From Actinomadura sp. K4S16 (GTDB taxonomy: Bacteria > Actinomycetota > Actinomycetes > Streptosporangiales > Streptosporangiaceae): a stretch of 64,000 nucleotides of DNA. Shown piece by piece: positions 16,776-25,210 of the stretch. The DNA lies in assembly GCF_008327685.1 (NCBI RefSeq), contig NZ_BDDE01000010.1:744001-808000 (forward strand), read 5' to 3'. Every line of letters starts with the position of its first letter. Within the stretch, counting starts at the first letter, position 1. A model generated the notes under the pieces. The model ran no database searches, had not been told where the DNA came from, and worked only from the letters and a program-made list of their open reading frames with translations. The position numbers were made by a program, and so were the translations under genes.

Positions 16776-17599
16776 TTGGCACCTCCCGCGGCCAGTGCTT
16801 GCTTCGAATCGGCGATGAACTTCTGGTACTGCTCCGGCGTCACGACCCGCAGCTGGAACAGCATCCGGCTGTGGTCGACGCCGCAGAGCTCGGCGCAGCG
16901 GCCCTCATAGGTGCCGAGCTTGTTCGCCGTGAACTCGAACTCGTTGGTGTAGCCCGGCATGACGTCCTTCTTGTAGATCAGTGCCGGCACCCAGAACGAG
17001 TGGATGACGTCGTTGGCGTGCAGCCGCACCCGCACCGTCTGGCCCGAGGGGATCGTCATCACCGGCTTGGCGGCGGCGGGCCCGTTCGGGGCGACGGGCT
17101 GGCCGACGACGGAGGCGACCGTCTTCTCCTTGCCCGCGGCGTCCTTCTCCTTGTAGTCGAACTGCCAGCTCCACTGGAACCCGGTCACGTCGACGACCAC
17201 CTGCGGATTCTTGGTGGTCTTCTCGACGAAGTTCTCGTCCCTCGCGGTGAAGTAGAACAGGACCGCGATGATGACGAACGGGACCGCCGTGTAGAGGATC
17301 TCGATCGGCATGTTGTAGCGGACCTGCGGCGGCAGGTCGTCGGAGCGCTTGCGGTGGAACAGCACCGCCCAGATGATCAGGCCCCAGACCACGGCCCCGA
17401 CCGCGAACGCCGCGATCCAGGAGCCCTGCCAGAGCTTCAGCATGCGCTCGCCCTGGACGCTGATCGGCTCGGGCAGGCCCAAGCGGCTACCGCTGCACGC
17501 GGTGGCGGACAGCGCCAGCAGTCCTAGCGCGCCGGCGCTTTTCAATGCGCGGCGACTGCGCACAGGCGTACGCCGCTCCCTAGAGCGGGTCGGACTCAC
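16772..17599 (-). CDS. ctaC: Cytochrome c oxidase subunit II (lipoprotein)
   Basis: 275 aa. N-terminal signal ending in lipobox LSATAC (Cys35), two membrane helices (about 52-72 and 100-118), then an extracytoplasmic cupredoxin domain binding the dinuclear CuA: Cys235, Cys239, His243 and Met246 in [12 protein letters not shown]. It accepts electrons from cytochrome c of the bc1 complex. Start GTG 17599 follows GGGGAAGG. A -10-like TAGGGT lies at 17676-17671 on this strand. First gene of ctaC-ctaD-ctaF, divergent from the cysteine desulfurase gene. Confidence 0.97.
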   Translation of the reverse strand: MSPTRSRERRTPVRSRRALKSAGALGLLALSATACSGSRLGLPEPISVQGERMLKLWQGSWIAAFAVGAVVWGLIIWAVLFHRKRSDDLPPQVRYNMPIEILYTAVPFVIIAVLFYFTARDENFVEKTTKNPQVVVDVTGFQWSWQFDYKEKDAAGKEKTVASVVGQPVAPNGPAAAKPVMTIPSGQTVRVRLHANDVIHSFWVPALIYKKDVMPGYTNEFEFTANKLGTYEGRCAELCGVDHSRMLFQLRVVTPEQYQKFIADSKQALAAGGAK

Positions 17600-17714
17600 G
17601 GAATGCCTTCCCCACGGATGAAAGCCCGGTCGGCCGGGCGGAGAGATCGGTGTTTACACGTGTGGTGGACACCCTAGCGCGAGGGTCGCGCGAACCCCCG
17701 ATCGGGTGCCCGGT

Positions 17715-17726
17715 TAGTGTTCTCAC
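17715..17726 (+). promoter_or_regulatory. -10 element for a leaderless start
   Basis: TAGTGT (17715-17720), six bases, then GTG 17727, with no Shine-Dalgarno. Confidence 0.5.
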
Positions 17727-18905
17727 GTGGCACGACCGAGCACTCCGGGCGGCTATTTCGACGCCGCGTCCACCGAGCCGCCGCACCCGGCGGCCCGCGC
17801 CGCCCTGCTCGAGGCGCTGGACGCGGCCTGGGCCGATCCCGCCCGGCTGTACGGGACGGCCCGCGGCGCCCGGCTGCTGCTCGACCGCGCCCGCGCGCGT
17901 GTCGCCGGCGTCCTGGGGGCCCGTGCCGACGAGGTGTCGTTCACCTCATCGGGCACCCAGGCGGTGCACCTGGCGGTCCTCGGGGGGCTCCAGGCGCGCC
18001 GGCGCGCCGGGCGGCACCTGGTCGCGGGCGCCGTCGAGCACTCCAGCGTCCTGCACGCCGCCGAGCTGCACGAGCGCGACGGCGGCGAGGTGACCCTCGT
18101 CGGCGTCGACCGCACCGGGCGCGTCGACGCCGCCGAGTTCGCCGCGGCGCTGCGCCCCGACACCGCGCTGGCCTGCCTCCAGTCGGCCAACCACGAGGTC
18201 GGCACCCTCCAGCCCGTCGCCGAGGTCGCGGAGGCCTGCCGCGCCGCCGGCGTGCCGCTGTTCGTCGACGCGGCGCAGTCCATCGGCCGGGCCGACGTCC
18301 CCGGCGGGTGGTCGTACCTGGCGGGCAGCGCCCACAAGTGGGGCGGCCCCGCCGGCGTCGGCGTGCTCGCCGTCCGCAAGGGCGCCCGGTGGCGCTCGCC
18401 GCTGCCGGACGACGAGCGCGAGGGGCGCCGCGTCCCCGGGTTCGAGAACGTCCCCGCCATCGCGGCGGCCGCCGCCGCGCTGGTGGCCTACCGCGCCGAC
18501 ATGGCGGCGGACGCGCCGCGCATCTCCGCTCTGGTGGACCGCATCCGGACGGAGGTACCGCGGAGCGTCCCCGACGTCGAGGTGGTCGGCGACCCGGTCC
18601 GGCGGCTCCCCCACCTGGTCACGTTCTCGTGCCTGTACGTGGAGGGCGAGGCGCTGCTGACCGAACTGGACCGGCTGGGTTTCGCGGTTTCCTCCGGCAG
18701 CTCGTGCACGGCGGATACGCTGCGTCCGAGCCATGTGCTGGAGGCGATGGGAGTGATTACCCATGGGAACGTGCGGGTATCGCTGCCGCGTGGCGTCGGT
18801 TCGGAGGACGTGGACCGGTTCCTCACCGCGCTCCCCGATGCCGTCGCCCGCCTCCGCCGGACGACGATGAACACCCTCGAGACAGGGAGGCGGTCGCGCC
18901 CATGA
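17727..18905 (+). CDS. Cysteine desulfurase (NifS/IscS-like, class V aminotransferase fold)
   Basis: 392 aa PLP enzyme that takes sulfur from cysteine as a persulfide. The PLP lysine is Lys204 in SAHKWGGPAGVG; the catalytic cysteine is Cys327 in SSGSSCTADTLRPSHVL; further family marks are FTSSGTQAVHLAV, VEHSSVLH and ANHEVGTLQPV. The short active-site loop resembles group I (IscS-like) enzymes. Leaderless GTG 17727. It overlaps the TusA gene by ATGA, so the likely sulfur acceptor is that protein; erpA further along is a possible beneficiary. Confidence 0.93.
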   Translation: MARPSTPGGYFDAASTEPPHPAARAALLEALDAAWADPARLYGTARGARLLLDRARARVAGVLGARADEVSFTSSGTQAVHLAVLGGLQARRRAGRHLVAGAVEHSSVLHAAELHERDGGEVTLVGVDRTGRVDAAEFAAALRPDTALACLQSANHEVGTLQPVAEVAEACRAAGVPLFVDAAQSIGRADVPGGWSYLAGSAHKWGGPAGVGVLAVRKGARWRSPLPDDEREGRRVPGFENVPAIAAAAAALVAYRADMAADAPRISALVDRIRTEVPRSVPDVEVVGDPVRRLPHLVTFSCLYVEGEALLTELDRLGFAVSSGSSCTADTLRPSHVLEAMGVITHGNVRVSLPRGVGSEDVDRFLTALPDAVARLRRTTMNTLETGRRSRP

Positions 18906-19210
18906 GGTTCCGAGGCCGCGCCAGGACCGGTCCCCCGCCCGGCGACGCGGCGCCGCCCCCCGCGGAGCCGGAGGGCCCGCCGCCCGTGCTCGTCATCGAC
19001 GCGCTGGGCCGCAAGTGCCCCATCCCGATCATCATGCTGGCCGAGCGGATCAGGGAGGTCCCGGTGGGGCAGATCGTCGCGGTCCTCGCCGACGACGCCG
19101 CCGCCCGCACCGACGTCCCCGCCTGGTGCCGGATGAAGTCCCAGGACTTCGTCCGCGAGGAGACGCTCCAGCAGGGCGGCTGGGGCTTCCACATCCGCCG
19201 CACGTACTAG
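18902..19210 (+). CDS. TusA-family sulfurtransferase
   Basis: 102 aa. After a Pro-rich leader of about 27 residues comes a TusA/SirA fold with the defining CPxP motif: Cys39 in RKCPIPIIMLAERI; later VLADDAAARTDVPAWCRM. TusA proteins carry a persulfide from a cysteine desulfurase to sulfur-using pathways such as tRNA thiolation or molybdopterin. Translation is coupled to the desulfurase gene through ATGA (18902-18905). In related genomes the two are sometimes one fused protein, which supports a direct relay. The final acceptor is not evident here. Confidence 0.92.
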   Translation: MRFRGRARTGPPPGDAAPPPAEPEGPPPVLVIDALGRKCPIPIIMLAERIREVPVGQIVAVLADDAAARTDVPAWCRMKSQDFVREETLQQGGWGFHIRRTY

Positions 19211-19302
19211 GGGCCGCGAAGACCGGGGCCGCGGAGGGCCGAGGCACCGCGGCGGGTCCGGGCGCGCGGACGCCCGGAGACACGGAAGCCGGGAACACAG
19301 AG

Positions 19303-19329
19303 GGGCCGCGCCGGTTCGGCGCGGCCCTT
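19303..19329. terminator. Terminator between tusA-like and adenosine kinase genes
   Basis: GGGCCGCGCC (19303-19312) pairs perfectly with GGCGCGGCCC (19318-19327), loop GGTTC, followed by TTC. It lies between two convergent genes and can serve both. Confidence 0.72.
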
Positions 19330-19353
19330 CGTGCATGCCCGGATCTGGCGGTC

Positions 19354-20340
19354 TTACGGGGTCGGGCAGGCGACGTGCGGCTCGATGTCGGCCGCGGCGT
19401 CGGCGCCGTAGACGGCCGCGAAGCGGTCGAGGAACGCCCGGCGGCCGAGCGTGTACTCCTGCGGGCCGGCGGCCTCGAGGGCGTGCGCGGCGATGGCGTT
19501 GCCGACCTGGGCGGCGCGTTCGAGCGGCAGGCCCCAGGCGGTCGCGGACAGGAAGCCGGCGCGGAACGCGTCGCCGACGCCGGTCGGGTCGACGACCGAG
19601 TCGACCGGGACGCACGGGACGTGCACGCCCTCCTCGCCTTCGCGGTCGATGACGACGCCCTTGGCGCCGAGGGTGGTGACGCGCACGCCGACCCGGGACA
19701 GGATCTCCTCCCCCGACCAGCCCGTCTTCTCCTCGGCGAGCGCCTTCTCGTACTCGTTGCTGAACAGGTAGGCGGCGCCGTCGATGAGGCGGCGGACGTC
19801 GGCGCCGCCCATCCGGGCGAGCTGCTGGGACGGGTCGGCCGCGAACGGGATGCCGCGGCCGCGGCACTCGTCGGTGTGCCGCAGCATCGCGTCGGGGTCG
19901 TTCGGGCTGACGACGACGAGGTCGAGGCCGCCGACGCGGTCGGCCACCGGCTGGAGCTCGATGGAGCGGGCCTCGCTCATCGCGCCGGCGTAGAACGTGG
20001 CGATCTGGTTCTGGTCCTGGTCGGTGGTGCACAGGAAGCGCGCCGTGTGGTGGATCTCGGACACGTGCACCGAGGCGGTGTCGACCGTGTGCCGTTCGAG
20101 CCAGGAGCGGTAGTCGGCGAAGTCGTCGCCGACGGAGCCGACGAGGATGGACTCCTTGCCGAGGCTGCCCATGCCGAAGCAGATGTTGGCGGCGATGCCG
20201 CCGCGGCGGATCTCCAGCTCGTCCACCAGGAAGGACAGCGACACCCGGTCGAGCTGGTCGGGCAGGAGCTGGTCGGTGAACTTCCCGGGGAAGGTCATCA
20301 GATGGTCGGTCGCGATGGACCCGGTCACGGCGATGCGCAC
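19354..20340 (-). CDS. adoK: PfkB-family carbohydrate/adenosine kinase
   Basis: 328 aa ribokinase-like enzyme. Start chosen at GTG 20340 (VRIAVTGSIATDHLMTFPG), which matches the start of M. tuberculosis Rv2202c and has GAGGAG upstream; an upstream GTG at 20379 is in frame but less likely. PfkB signatures are RRGGIAANICFGMGSLG near the N-terminus and VDPTGVGDAFRAGF with the catalytic Asp near the C-terminus. The mycobacterial orthologue phosphorylates adenosine to AMP. Synteny (next to erpA and ctaC) supports orthology; substrate is inferred. Confidence 0.88.
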   Translation of the reverse strand: MRIAVTGSIATDHLMTFPGKFTDQLLPDQLDRVSLSFLVDELEIRRGGIAANICFGMGSLGKESILVGSVGDDFADYRSWLERHTVDTASVHVSEIHHTARFLCTTDQDQNQIATFYAGAMSEARSIELQPVADRVGGLDLVVVSPNDPDAMLRHTDECRGRGIPFAADPSQQLARMGGADVRRLIDGAAYLFSNEYEKALAEEKTGWSGEEILSRVGVRVTTLGAKGVVIDREGEEGVHVPCVPVDSVVDPTGVGDAFRAGFLSATAWGLPLERAAQVGNAIAAHALEAAGPQEYTLGRRAFLDRFAAVYGADAAADIEPHVACPTP

Positions 20341-20472
20341 GGCGTCGCTCTCCTCGTCGTGGTCGTCCGGCTGTTTCACCGGCTGTACGAACCCGTCAGG
20401 CTACTCACCATCGCACCACAGATGGCCGCCCTGCGACACTTCGCCGCGTCCACCGCCGGAGGGCAGCAGGAA

Positions 20473-20506
20473 GGGGCGGTCCGGGCCCAGTGGCCCGGCC
20501 CGCCCC
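20473..20506 (-). terminator. Terminator after erpA
   Basis: GGGGCGG-T-CCGGGCC pairs with GGCCCGG-C-CCGCCCC around loop CAGT, a 14-bp stem with one internal mismatch. Confidence 0.7.
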
Positions 20507-20561
20507 TCGCGGCCCCTCGGGGGCCGTCGCGCTCGGCGCGTGTCAGCGCGCTCGGCGGGCG

Positions 20562-20924
20562 TCAGTTGAAGGAGTCGCCGCAGGCGCAGGAACCCGACGC
20601 GTTCGGGTTGTCGATCGTGAAGCCCTGCTTCTCGATCGTGTCGACGAAGTCGATGGTGGCGCCGGTCAGGTAGGGCGCGCTCATCCGGTCGACGCGCACC
20701 GACAGGCCGCCGAAATCCTGGATCTGGTCCCCGTCCATCTCCCGCTCGTCGAAGAAGAGCTGGTAGATCAGACCGGAGCAGCCGCCCGGCTGCACGGCGA
20801 CACGCAGCGCAAGGTCGTCGCGGCCCTCCTGCTCGAGCAGGCCCCTGGCCTTCTCGGCGGCGGCGTCGGTGAGGATGACGCCCTGCTGCGTGGTCTCCTG
20901 CGTGGTCTCGCCTGAAACCGTCAT
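20562..20924 (-). CDS. erpA: Iron-sulfur cluster insertion/assembly protein (HesB/IscA family)
   Basis: 120 aa A-type carrier delivering Fe-S clusters to apo-enzymes. The three conserved cysteines are Cys49 (PGGCSGLIYQLFF) and Cys113/Cys115 (GSCACGDSFN). Start ATG 20924 follows GGGAGC. It is the Rv2204c orthologue by sequence type and by its place beside adenosine kinase. Divergent from nadA, whose product carries a [4Fe-4S] cluster, so the pairing makes functional sense. A terminator follows. Confidence 0.94.
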   Translation of the reverse strand: MTVSGETTQETTQQGVILTDAAAEKARGLLEQEGRDDLALRVAVQPGGCSGLIYQLFFDEREMDGDQIQDFGGLSVRVDRMSAPYLTGATIDFVDTIEKQGFTIDNPNASGSCACGDSFN

Positions 20925-21118
20925 GTGTTCAGCTCCCGGGTCTCGCTGCGCCGCGGTCGCGGCGGACTGTCGCTTGTCCTCGAAGACGTCTCACGCCTCT
21001 TCCCGTAGGACAACGTACCTCGCTACATGGCCATTCCGCTTCTCGGCGATGTTTAACGCCATGGGCGGGTGCGTTCTACGTCACACCGCCACCACCCCGG
21101 TGTGTGTGCCATCATTAG

Positions 21119-21133
21119 TCGTCAAAGCGACGA
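21119..21133. promoter_or_regulatory. Palindromic operator upstream of nadA (shared with nadE)
   Basis: TCGTCAAAGCGACGA, an inverted repeat TCGTC/GACGA around the centre, 27 bp upstream of the nadA GTG in the promoter area. It differs at one base from the 15-mer at the nadE promoter (58659-58673). A shared NAD-responsive repressor site is inferred. Confidence 0.6.
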
Positions 21134-21160
21134 TAAGTCCCGTCGCGAAGGGAGACCGCC

Positions 21161-22315
21161 GTGACCACCCCAGTGCGCGACCTTCCGCTGCTGCTGCTCG
21201 GCAGCGGTGCCGACCCCGCGAGCGAACGCGGCGTGGACTGCCCCGGCGAGCTGCCGCCGGCGTCCGACCCCGCCCTCGTCGAGCGGGCCCGCGCCGCCAA
21301 GGCGGCGCTCGGCGACCGGGTGTTCGTGCTCGGCCACCACTACCAGCGCGACGAGGTCATCCAGTTCGCCGACGTCACCGGCGACTCGTTCAAGCTGGCC
21401 CAGCGGGCCGCGGCCCGCCCCGAGGCGCCCTACATCGTCTTCTGCGGCGTCCACTTCATGGCGGAGTCGGCCGACATCCTGACCGCCGCCCACCAGCGGG
21501 TGATCCTGCCGGACCTCGGCGCGGGCTGCTCGATGGCCGACATGGCGACCTTCGACCAGGTCGAGGAGTGCTGGGAGGTCCTGGAGGACGCCGGCGTCGC
21601 CGACGACGTCGTGCCCGTCACCTACATGAACTCCTCGGCCGACATCAAGGGCTTCGTCGGGCGGCACGGCGGTGTGGTGTGCACCTCGTCCAACGCCAAG
21701 CGCGCCCTCGACTGGGCCTACGGCAAGGGCAAGAAGGTCCTGTTCCTGCCCGACCAGCACCTCGGGCGCAACACCGCGGTCCTGGAGATGGGCTTCTCGC
21801 TGGACGACTGCGTCGTCTACAGCCCGCACCGCCGCGAGGGCGGCCTCACGCACGGGCAATTGCGGGACGCCAAGATGATCCTGTGGCGCGGCCACTGCTC
21901 GGTGCACGGCCGGTTCAGCAAGGAGTCGGTCGACGACGTCCGCGCGCGGGTGCCCGGCGTGAACGTCCTCGTGCACCCCGAGTGCCGGCACGAGGTCGTC
22001 ACGGCCGCCGACCGGATCGGCTCGACGGAGTACATCATCAAGACGATCGAGGCCGCCGAGCCCGGATCGTCCTGGGCCGTCGGGACGGAGCTGAACCTCG
22101 TCCGGCGGCTGGCGAACGCCCACCCGGACAAGAACGTCATGTTCCTCGACAAGACCGTCTGCTACTGCTCGACGATGAACCGGATCGACCTGCCGCACCT
22201 GGTGCTGTCGCTGGAGTCGCTGGCCGCCGGCGAGGTCGAGAACGTCATCGAGGTGGACGAGGAGACCGCGCACTACGCCCGCATGGCTCTGGACCAGATG
22301 CTCGCCCTGCCCTGA
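21161..22315 (+). CDS. nadA: Quinolinate synthase A
   Basis: 384 aa. Condenses iminoaspartate with dihydroxyacetone phosphate to quinolinate in de novo NAD synthesis, using a [4Fe-4S] cluster. Cluster cysteines are visible in FCGVHFMAES, VHPECRHEV and KTVCYCSTMNRI; the substrate loop includes LGHHYQRDEVIQFAD and TYMNSSADIKGF. Start GTG 21161 follows AAGGGAG. The usual partners nadB and nadC are not adjacent, so nadA stands alone here. A palindrome shared with nadE lies in its promoter. Confidence 0.96.
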   Translation: MTTPVRDLPLLLLGSGADPASERGVDCPGELPPASDPALVERARAAKAALGDRVFVLGHHYQRDEVIQFADVTGDSFKLAQRAAARPEAPYIVFCGVHFMAESADILTAAHQRVILPDLGAGCSMADMATFDQVEECWEVLEDAGVADDVVPVTYMNSSADIKGFVGRHGGVVCTSSNAKRALDWAYGKGKKVLFLPDQHLGRNTAVLEMGFSLDDCVVYSPHRREGGLTHGQLRDAKMILWRGHCSVHGRFSKESVDDVRARVPGVNVLVHPECRHEVVTAADRIGSTEYIIKTIEAAEPGSSWAVGTELNLVRRLANAHPDKNVMFLDKTVCYCSTMNRIDLPHLVLSLESLAAGEVENVIEVDEETAHYARMALDQMLALP

Positions 22316-22363
22316 CCGGGCGCCGGGCATCCGGAGGCCGAAAGGGAGCGGGGGCCGGAGGGA

Positions 22364-22933
22364 TCAGAGGCCGGGGGCGCCCCAGACGGGGAACCACCGG
22401 CCGAGGTCCCGTTCGAACCGCAGGTCCGCGCCGATCGCGCCGCGCACCTGGAGCTCGAGCGCGTTGTCGCGTTTGTCCCCGGGGAGCGGCGCGAACGGGT
22501 AGAACGTGCCGCGCTTGTAGAGGTAGACGAGCGCAAGGCGCTGCCCGTCCGGCCCCTTGAACCCGACGAGGGAGCACAGCAGGTGCGGGCCGAACCCGCC
22601 CCCCTCCAGCGTCGCGTTCACCGCGTGCAGGTCGGTGACGAGGTCGGGCAGCTCCTCGGGCCGGTGCTCGGCGAGCAGCCACGTGTAGCCGTAGCCGTCG
22701 GTGCTGATCTGGACCTTGGGGCCCTCGTCGGCGTCCAGCAGCTCCTGGACGTCGGCCTGGAGCCGCGCGAACGCCCCGCCCTCGGCCGCGCGGAAGCACA
22801 CCGAGCCGAGCCCGGTCGGGGTGAACCCCGTCGCCGCCTCGAGGGTGACGGCCGCCGTCGACAGCCCGAAGATCTGGTCGAGGTCGGGCTTGGCCGGCTT
22901 GGACCGGCCGAGCAGGGTGTCCAGGAACCCCAC
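22364..22933 (-). CDS. pspAB: PspA-associated protein PspAB
   Basis: 189 aa soluble protein starting MGFLDTLLGRSKPAKPDLDQIFGLS, the characteristic N-terminus of PspAB, with TGLGSVCFRAAEGG, YTWLLAEHRPEEL and LVYLYKRGTFYPFAP further on. It starts with GTG 22933 three bases after the htpX stop, so the two are coupled. PspAB is a known partner of the actinobacterial PspA-PspAA-HtpX envelope-stress module; its biochemical role is not established. Confidence 0.88.
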   Translation of the reverse strand: MGFLDTLLGRSKPAKPDLDQIFGLSTAAVTLEAATGFTPTGLGSVCFRAAEGGAFARLQADVQELLDADEGPKVQISTDGYGYTWLLAEHRPEELPDLVTDLHAVNATLEGGGFGPHLLCSLVGFKGPDGQRLALVYLYKRGTFYPFAPLPGDKRDNALELQVRGAIGADLRFERDLGRWFPVWGAPGL

Positions 22934-22936
22934 GGA

Positions 22937-23854
22937 TCACACTCCCCTGCTGAGCTGCTCGGAGATCTTCGACAGCTGCGCGAGCCGCCGGTCCAGCGAC
23001 GGGTGGGTGGAGAACAGCGCCGAGACGCTGACGCCCCTGCCGAGCGCCGGGGTGAAGAAGAACGCGTTGAACGCCTGCGAGGAGCGCAGGTCGCTGGTCG
23101 GGATCCGCGCGATCTCGCCGCTCACCTTCGTCAGCGCGCTGGCGAGGGCGGAGGGGCGGCCGGTCAGCAGCGCGGCGGCGCGGTCGGCCGACAGCTCGCG
23201 GTAGCGCGACAGGGCGCGGGTGAGCAGGAAGCTGACCGCGTAGGCGAGCGCGCTGGCCGCGACGACGGCGAGCAGGATCAGCCCGGTGTTCTGGTCGTTG
23301 CTGCGGCGGCCGAACCCGCCCCACAGGCCCCACTGGAGCCCGAACCTGGTGATCAGGCCGGCGAGGATGCCGAGGAACGAGGCGACCGTCATGACCGCGA
23401 CGTCCTTGTGCGCGACGTGCGCCATCTCGTGCGCGAGCACGCCCTCCAGCTCGACCGGGTCGAGCCGGCGCAGCAGCCCGGTCGTCACGCAGACGACGGC
23501 CTTCTTCTGGTTGCGGCCGGTGGCGAACGCGTTCGGCACGTCGGTGTCGGCGATCGCGACCCGGGGCTTGGGGGCGTCCGACATCGCGCAGATGCGGTCG
23601 ATGACGCCGTGCAGCTCGGGCGCCTCCTGAGGGGAGACGACCCGGCCGTGCATGGCGAACAGCGTCATGCGGTCGGAGAAGAAGTACTGGGCGAGGAGGA
23701 ACAGCACCGCGAAGACCAGCGCGACGCCGGCCCAATTCGGTACGAAGACGAAAAATGCCCCCACAAAGACGACGTACACCAGCCCCAGCAGGAACATCGT
23801 CACGAGCATGCGCGATGTCAGCCCCCGGTCGGAGGCGTAACGCGTCCTGGCCAT
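22937..23854 (-). CDS. htpX: Membrane zinc metalloprotease HtpX
   Basis: 305 aa M48 peptidase of the inner membrane. N-terminal pair of helices (about 14-55), catalytic HEMAH in VLAHEMAHVAHKDV, a second pair of helices (about 155-200) and the third ligand in RYRELSADRAAALLTGRP. It degrades damaged or misassembled membrane proteins. Start ATG 23854. It lies between pspAA and pspAB in the same orientation, with 138 bp separating it from pspAA. Confidence 0.95.
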   Translation of the reverse strand: MARTRYASDRGLTSRMLVTMFLLGLVYVVFVGAFFVFVPNWAGVALVFAVLFLLAQYFFSDRMTLFAMHGRVVSPQEAPELHGVIDRICAMSDAPKPRVAIADTDVPNAFATGRNQKKAVVCVTTGLLRRLDPVELEGVLAHEMAHVAHKDVAVMTVASFLGILAGLITRFGLQWGLWGGFGRRSNDQNTGLILLAVVAASALAYAVSFLLTRALSRYRELSADRAAALLTGRPSALASALTKVSGEIARIPTSDLRSSQAFNAFFFTPALGRGVSVSALFSTHPSLDRRLAQLSKISEQLSRGV

Positions 23855-23992
23855 TCGGCCACCCCCAGTCCTTGCTCCTATTCACTTGTACGAACGCCCG
23901 GAGCACGGGTTTTGTGCCCGGATGTCCATAACATCACCCCCGCTTGCCCACGCGCGGACCGTCCCGGAGGACGGCCCGGGGCCCCTGCCGGG

Positions 23993-24271
23993 TCAGTCCG
24001 GGATGAGGCCCTCGTCCCCCAGCATGGAGCGCACCTCGTCGATGTGCGCGTCGGCCGGGGGCAGGATCAGCTCGGACGGCTCCAGGCTGTCCGGCGGCAG
24101 CGGCTTGCCCACCTTGCGCACGTTCTCCAGCAGGGCGTGCAGCGCGGTGCGGAACGCGGTCTCGTCACCCGACTCGATCGCCGCCTCGAGCTCGGCGTCG
24201 AGGGTGTTGAGGGAGGACAGCTCGTCCTCGGCCACGTCCAGCTGGCCCTCCCCCATCAGGCGGACGATCAC
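23993..24271 (-). CDS. pspAA: PspA-associated protein PspAA
   Basis: About 92 aa. Start is the GTG at 24271 (VIVRLMGEGQLDVAEDEL), which overlaps the pspA stop as GTGA (24268-24271); a longer frame opening at 24298 would run back into pspA. Family features are RLMGEGQ..., LDAELEAAIESGDE and LPPADAHIDEVRSML. PspAA proteins occur next to PspA in actinobacteria and are thought to bind it. Coupled translation with pspA supports a stoichiometric partner. Confidence 0.87.
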   Translation of the reverse strand: MIVRLMGEGQLDVAEDELSSLNTLDAELEAAIESGDETAFRTALHALLENVRKVGKPLPPDSLEPSELILPPADAHIDEVRSMLGDEGLIPD

Positions 24272-25077
24272 TGGGCACCCCCGGGGTTCTGCGGCCACGG
24301 GGCCTGCTGGGGGGCGTCCTGCTGCTGCTGGTGCGGCTGCGCGGTCGGCGAGCCCTGGTTCAGCTCCTTGGGCGCGGGGCCCTGGCCGAGTTCGGCCTTG
24401 AGGCGCTCCAGCTCCAGGTCGACGCCGGGGCCGGAGCCCATCCGGTCGAGCTCGGCCTGGATGTCGTCCTTCGGCCCGGAGAAGTCCTCCAGGGCGCCGG
24501 AGGCCAGCAGCTCGTCGATCGCGCCGGCGCGGGCCTTCATCGTGTCGGTCTTCTCCTCGGCGCGCTGGATCGCCAGGCCGACGTCGCCCATCTCCTCGGA
24601 GATGCCGGAGAACGCCTCGTTGATCTTGGTCTGCGCCTCGGCGGCCGTGTAGGTCGCCTTGATCGTCTCCTTGCGGGTGCGGAAGGAGTCGACCTTGGCC
24701 TGCAGCCGCTGGGAGGCGAGCGTGAGCTTCTCCTCCTCGCCCTGCAGCTGCTGGTACTGCCCGCGCAGGTCGTTCAGCTGGCCCTCCAGGCCGGCGCGGC
24801 GGGTCAGCGCCTCGCGGGCGAGGTCCTCGCGGCCCACCTGCAGCGCCTTCTTGCCCTGGTCGGTCAGCTTGCTCTGCTGCTGTTCGAGCTGGTTGATCTG
24901 CAGCTCGAGACGCTTGCGCGAGGTGGCGACGTCGGCGACCCCGCGACGGACCTTCTGCAGCATCTCCAGCTGGCGCTGGTAGGAGTAATCGAGGGTCTCC
25001 CGAGGGTCTTCCATCCGGTCCAGGGCCCTGTTCGCCTTGGACTTGAAGATCATCGACATTCGCTTCATCACGCTCAT
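24268..25077 (-). CDS. pspA: PspA/IM30 (Vipp1) family membrane-stress protein
   Basis: 269 aa, almost wholly helical coiled coil (about 25-225), starting MSVMKRMSMIFKSKANRALD with the typical DPRETLDYSYQRQLEMLQK. The C-terminus is an extra Gln/Pro-rich tail of about 35 residues. PspA (ESCRT-III-like) oligomerises on the cytoplasmic face of damaged membranes. A -10-like TAGGGT at 25158-25153 gives a leader of about 70 nt, and a perfect 12-bp palindrome lies directly upstream of it. Confidence 0.94.
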   Translation of the reverse strand: MSVMKRMSMIFKSKANRALDRMEDPRETLDYSYQRQLEMLQKVRRGVADVATSRKRLELQINQLEQQQSKLTDQGKKALQVGREDLAREALTRRAGLEGQLNDLRGQYQQLQGEEEKLTLASQRLQAKVDSFRTRKETIKATYTAAEAQTKINEAFSGISEEMGDVGLAIQRAEEKTDTMKARAGAIDELLASGALEDFSGPKDDIQAELDRMGSGPGVDLELERLKAELGQGPAPKELNQGSPTAQPHQQQQDAPQQAPWPQNPGGAQ

Positions 25078-25158
25078 CGCGCGGCGCCGGTCCCTTCGTG
25101 CTGTCGCCTCAGTCGTGAACTGGGCTCAATGACCACTGCTGGGGTTCTTATCACCCTA

Positions 25159-25170
25159 CGCGTTAACGCG
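25159..25170. promoter_or_regulatory. 12-bp perfect palindrome in the pspA / DUF3043 divergent promoter
   Basis: CGCGTTAACGCG sits between the -10 and -35 zones of the pspA promoter and 28 bp before the -10 of the DUF3043 gene. It may be a repressor site; no regulator gene is adjacent. Confidence 0.35.
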
Positions 25171-25197
25171 CGAGGCAGCCACGATGTTCGCAGCCGG

Positions 25198-25210
25198 TAG
25201 GCTGATACCT
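25198..25210 (+). promoter_or_regulatory. -10 element for a leaderless start
   Basis: TAGGCT (25198-25203), seven bases, then GTG 25211. Confidence 0.5.

Noticed and set aside
14697..16910. 737-codon frame antisense to ctaD
   Set aside because: Shadow of the strongly conserved cytochrome oxidase gene; no ribosome-binding site and no domain.
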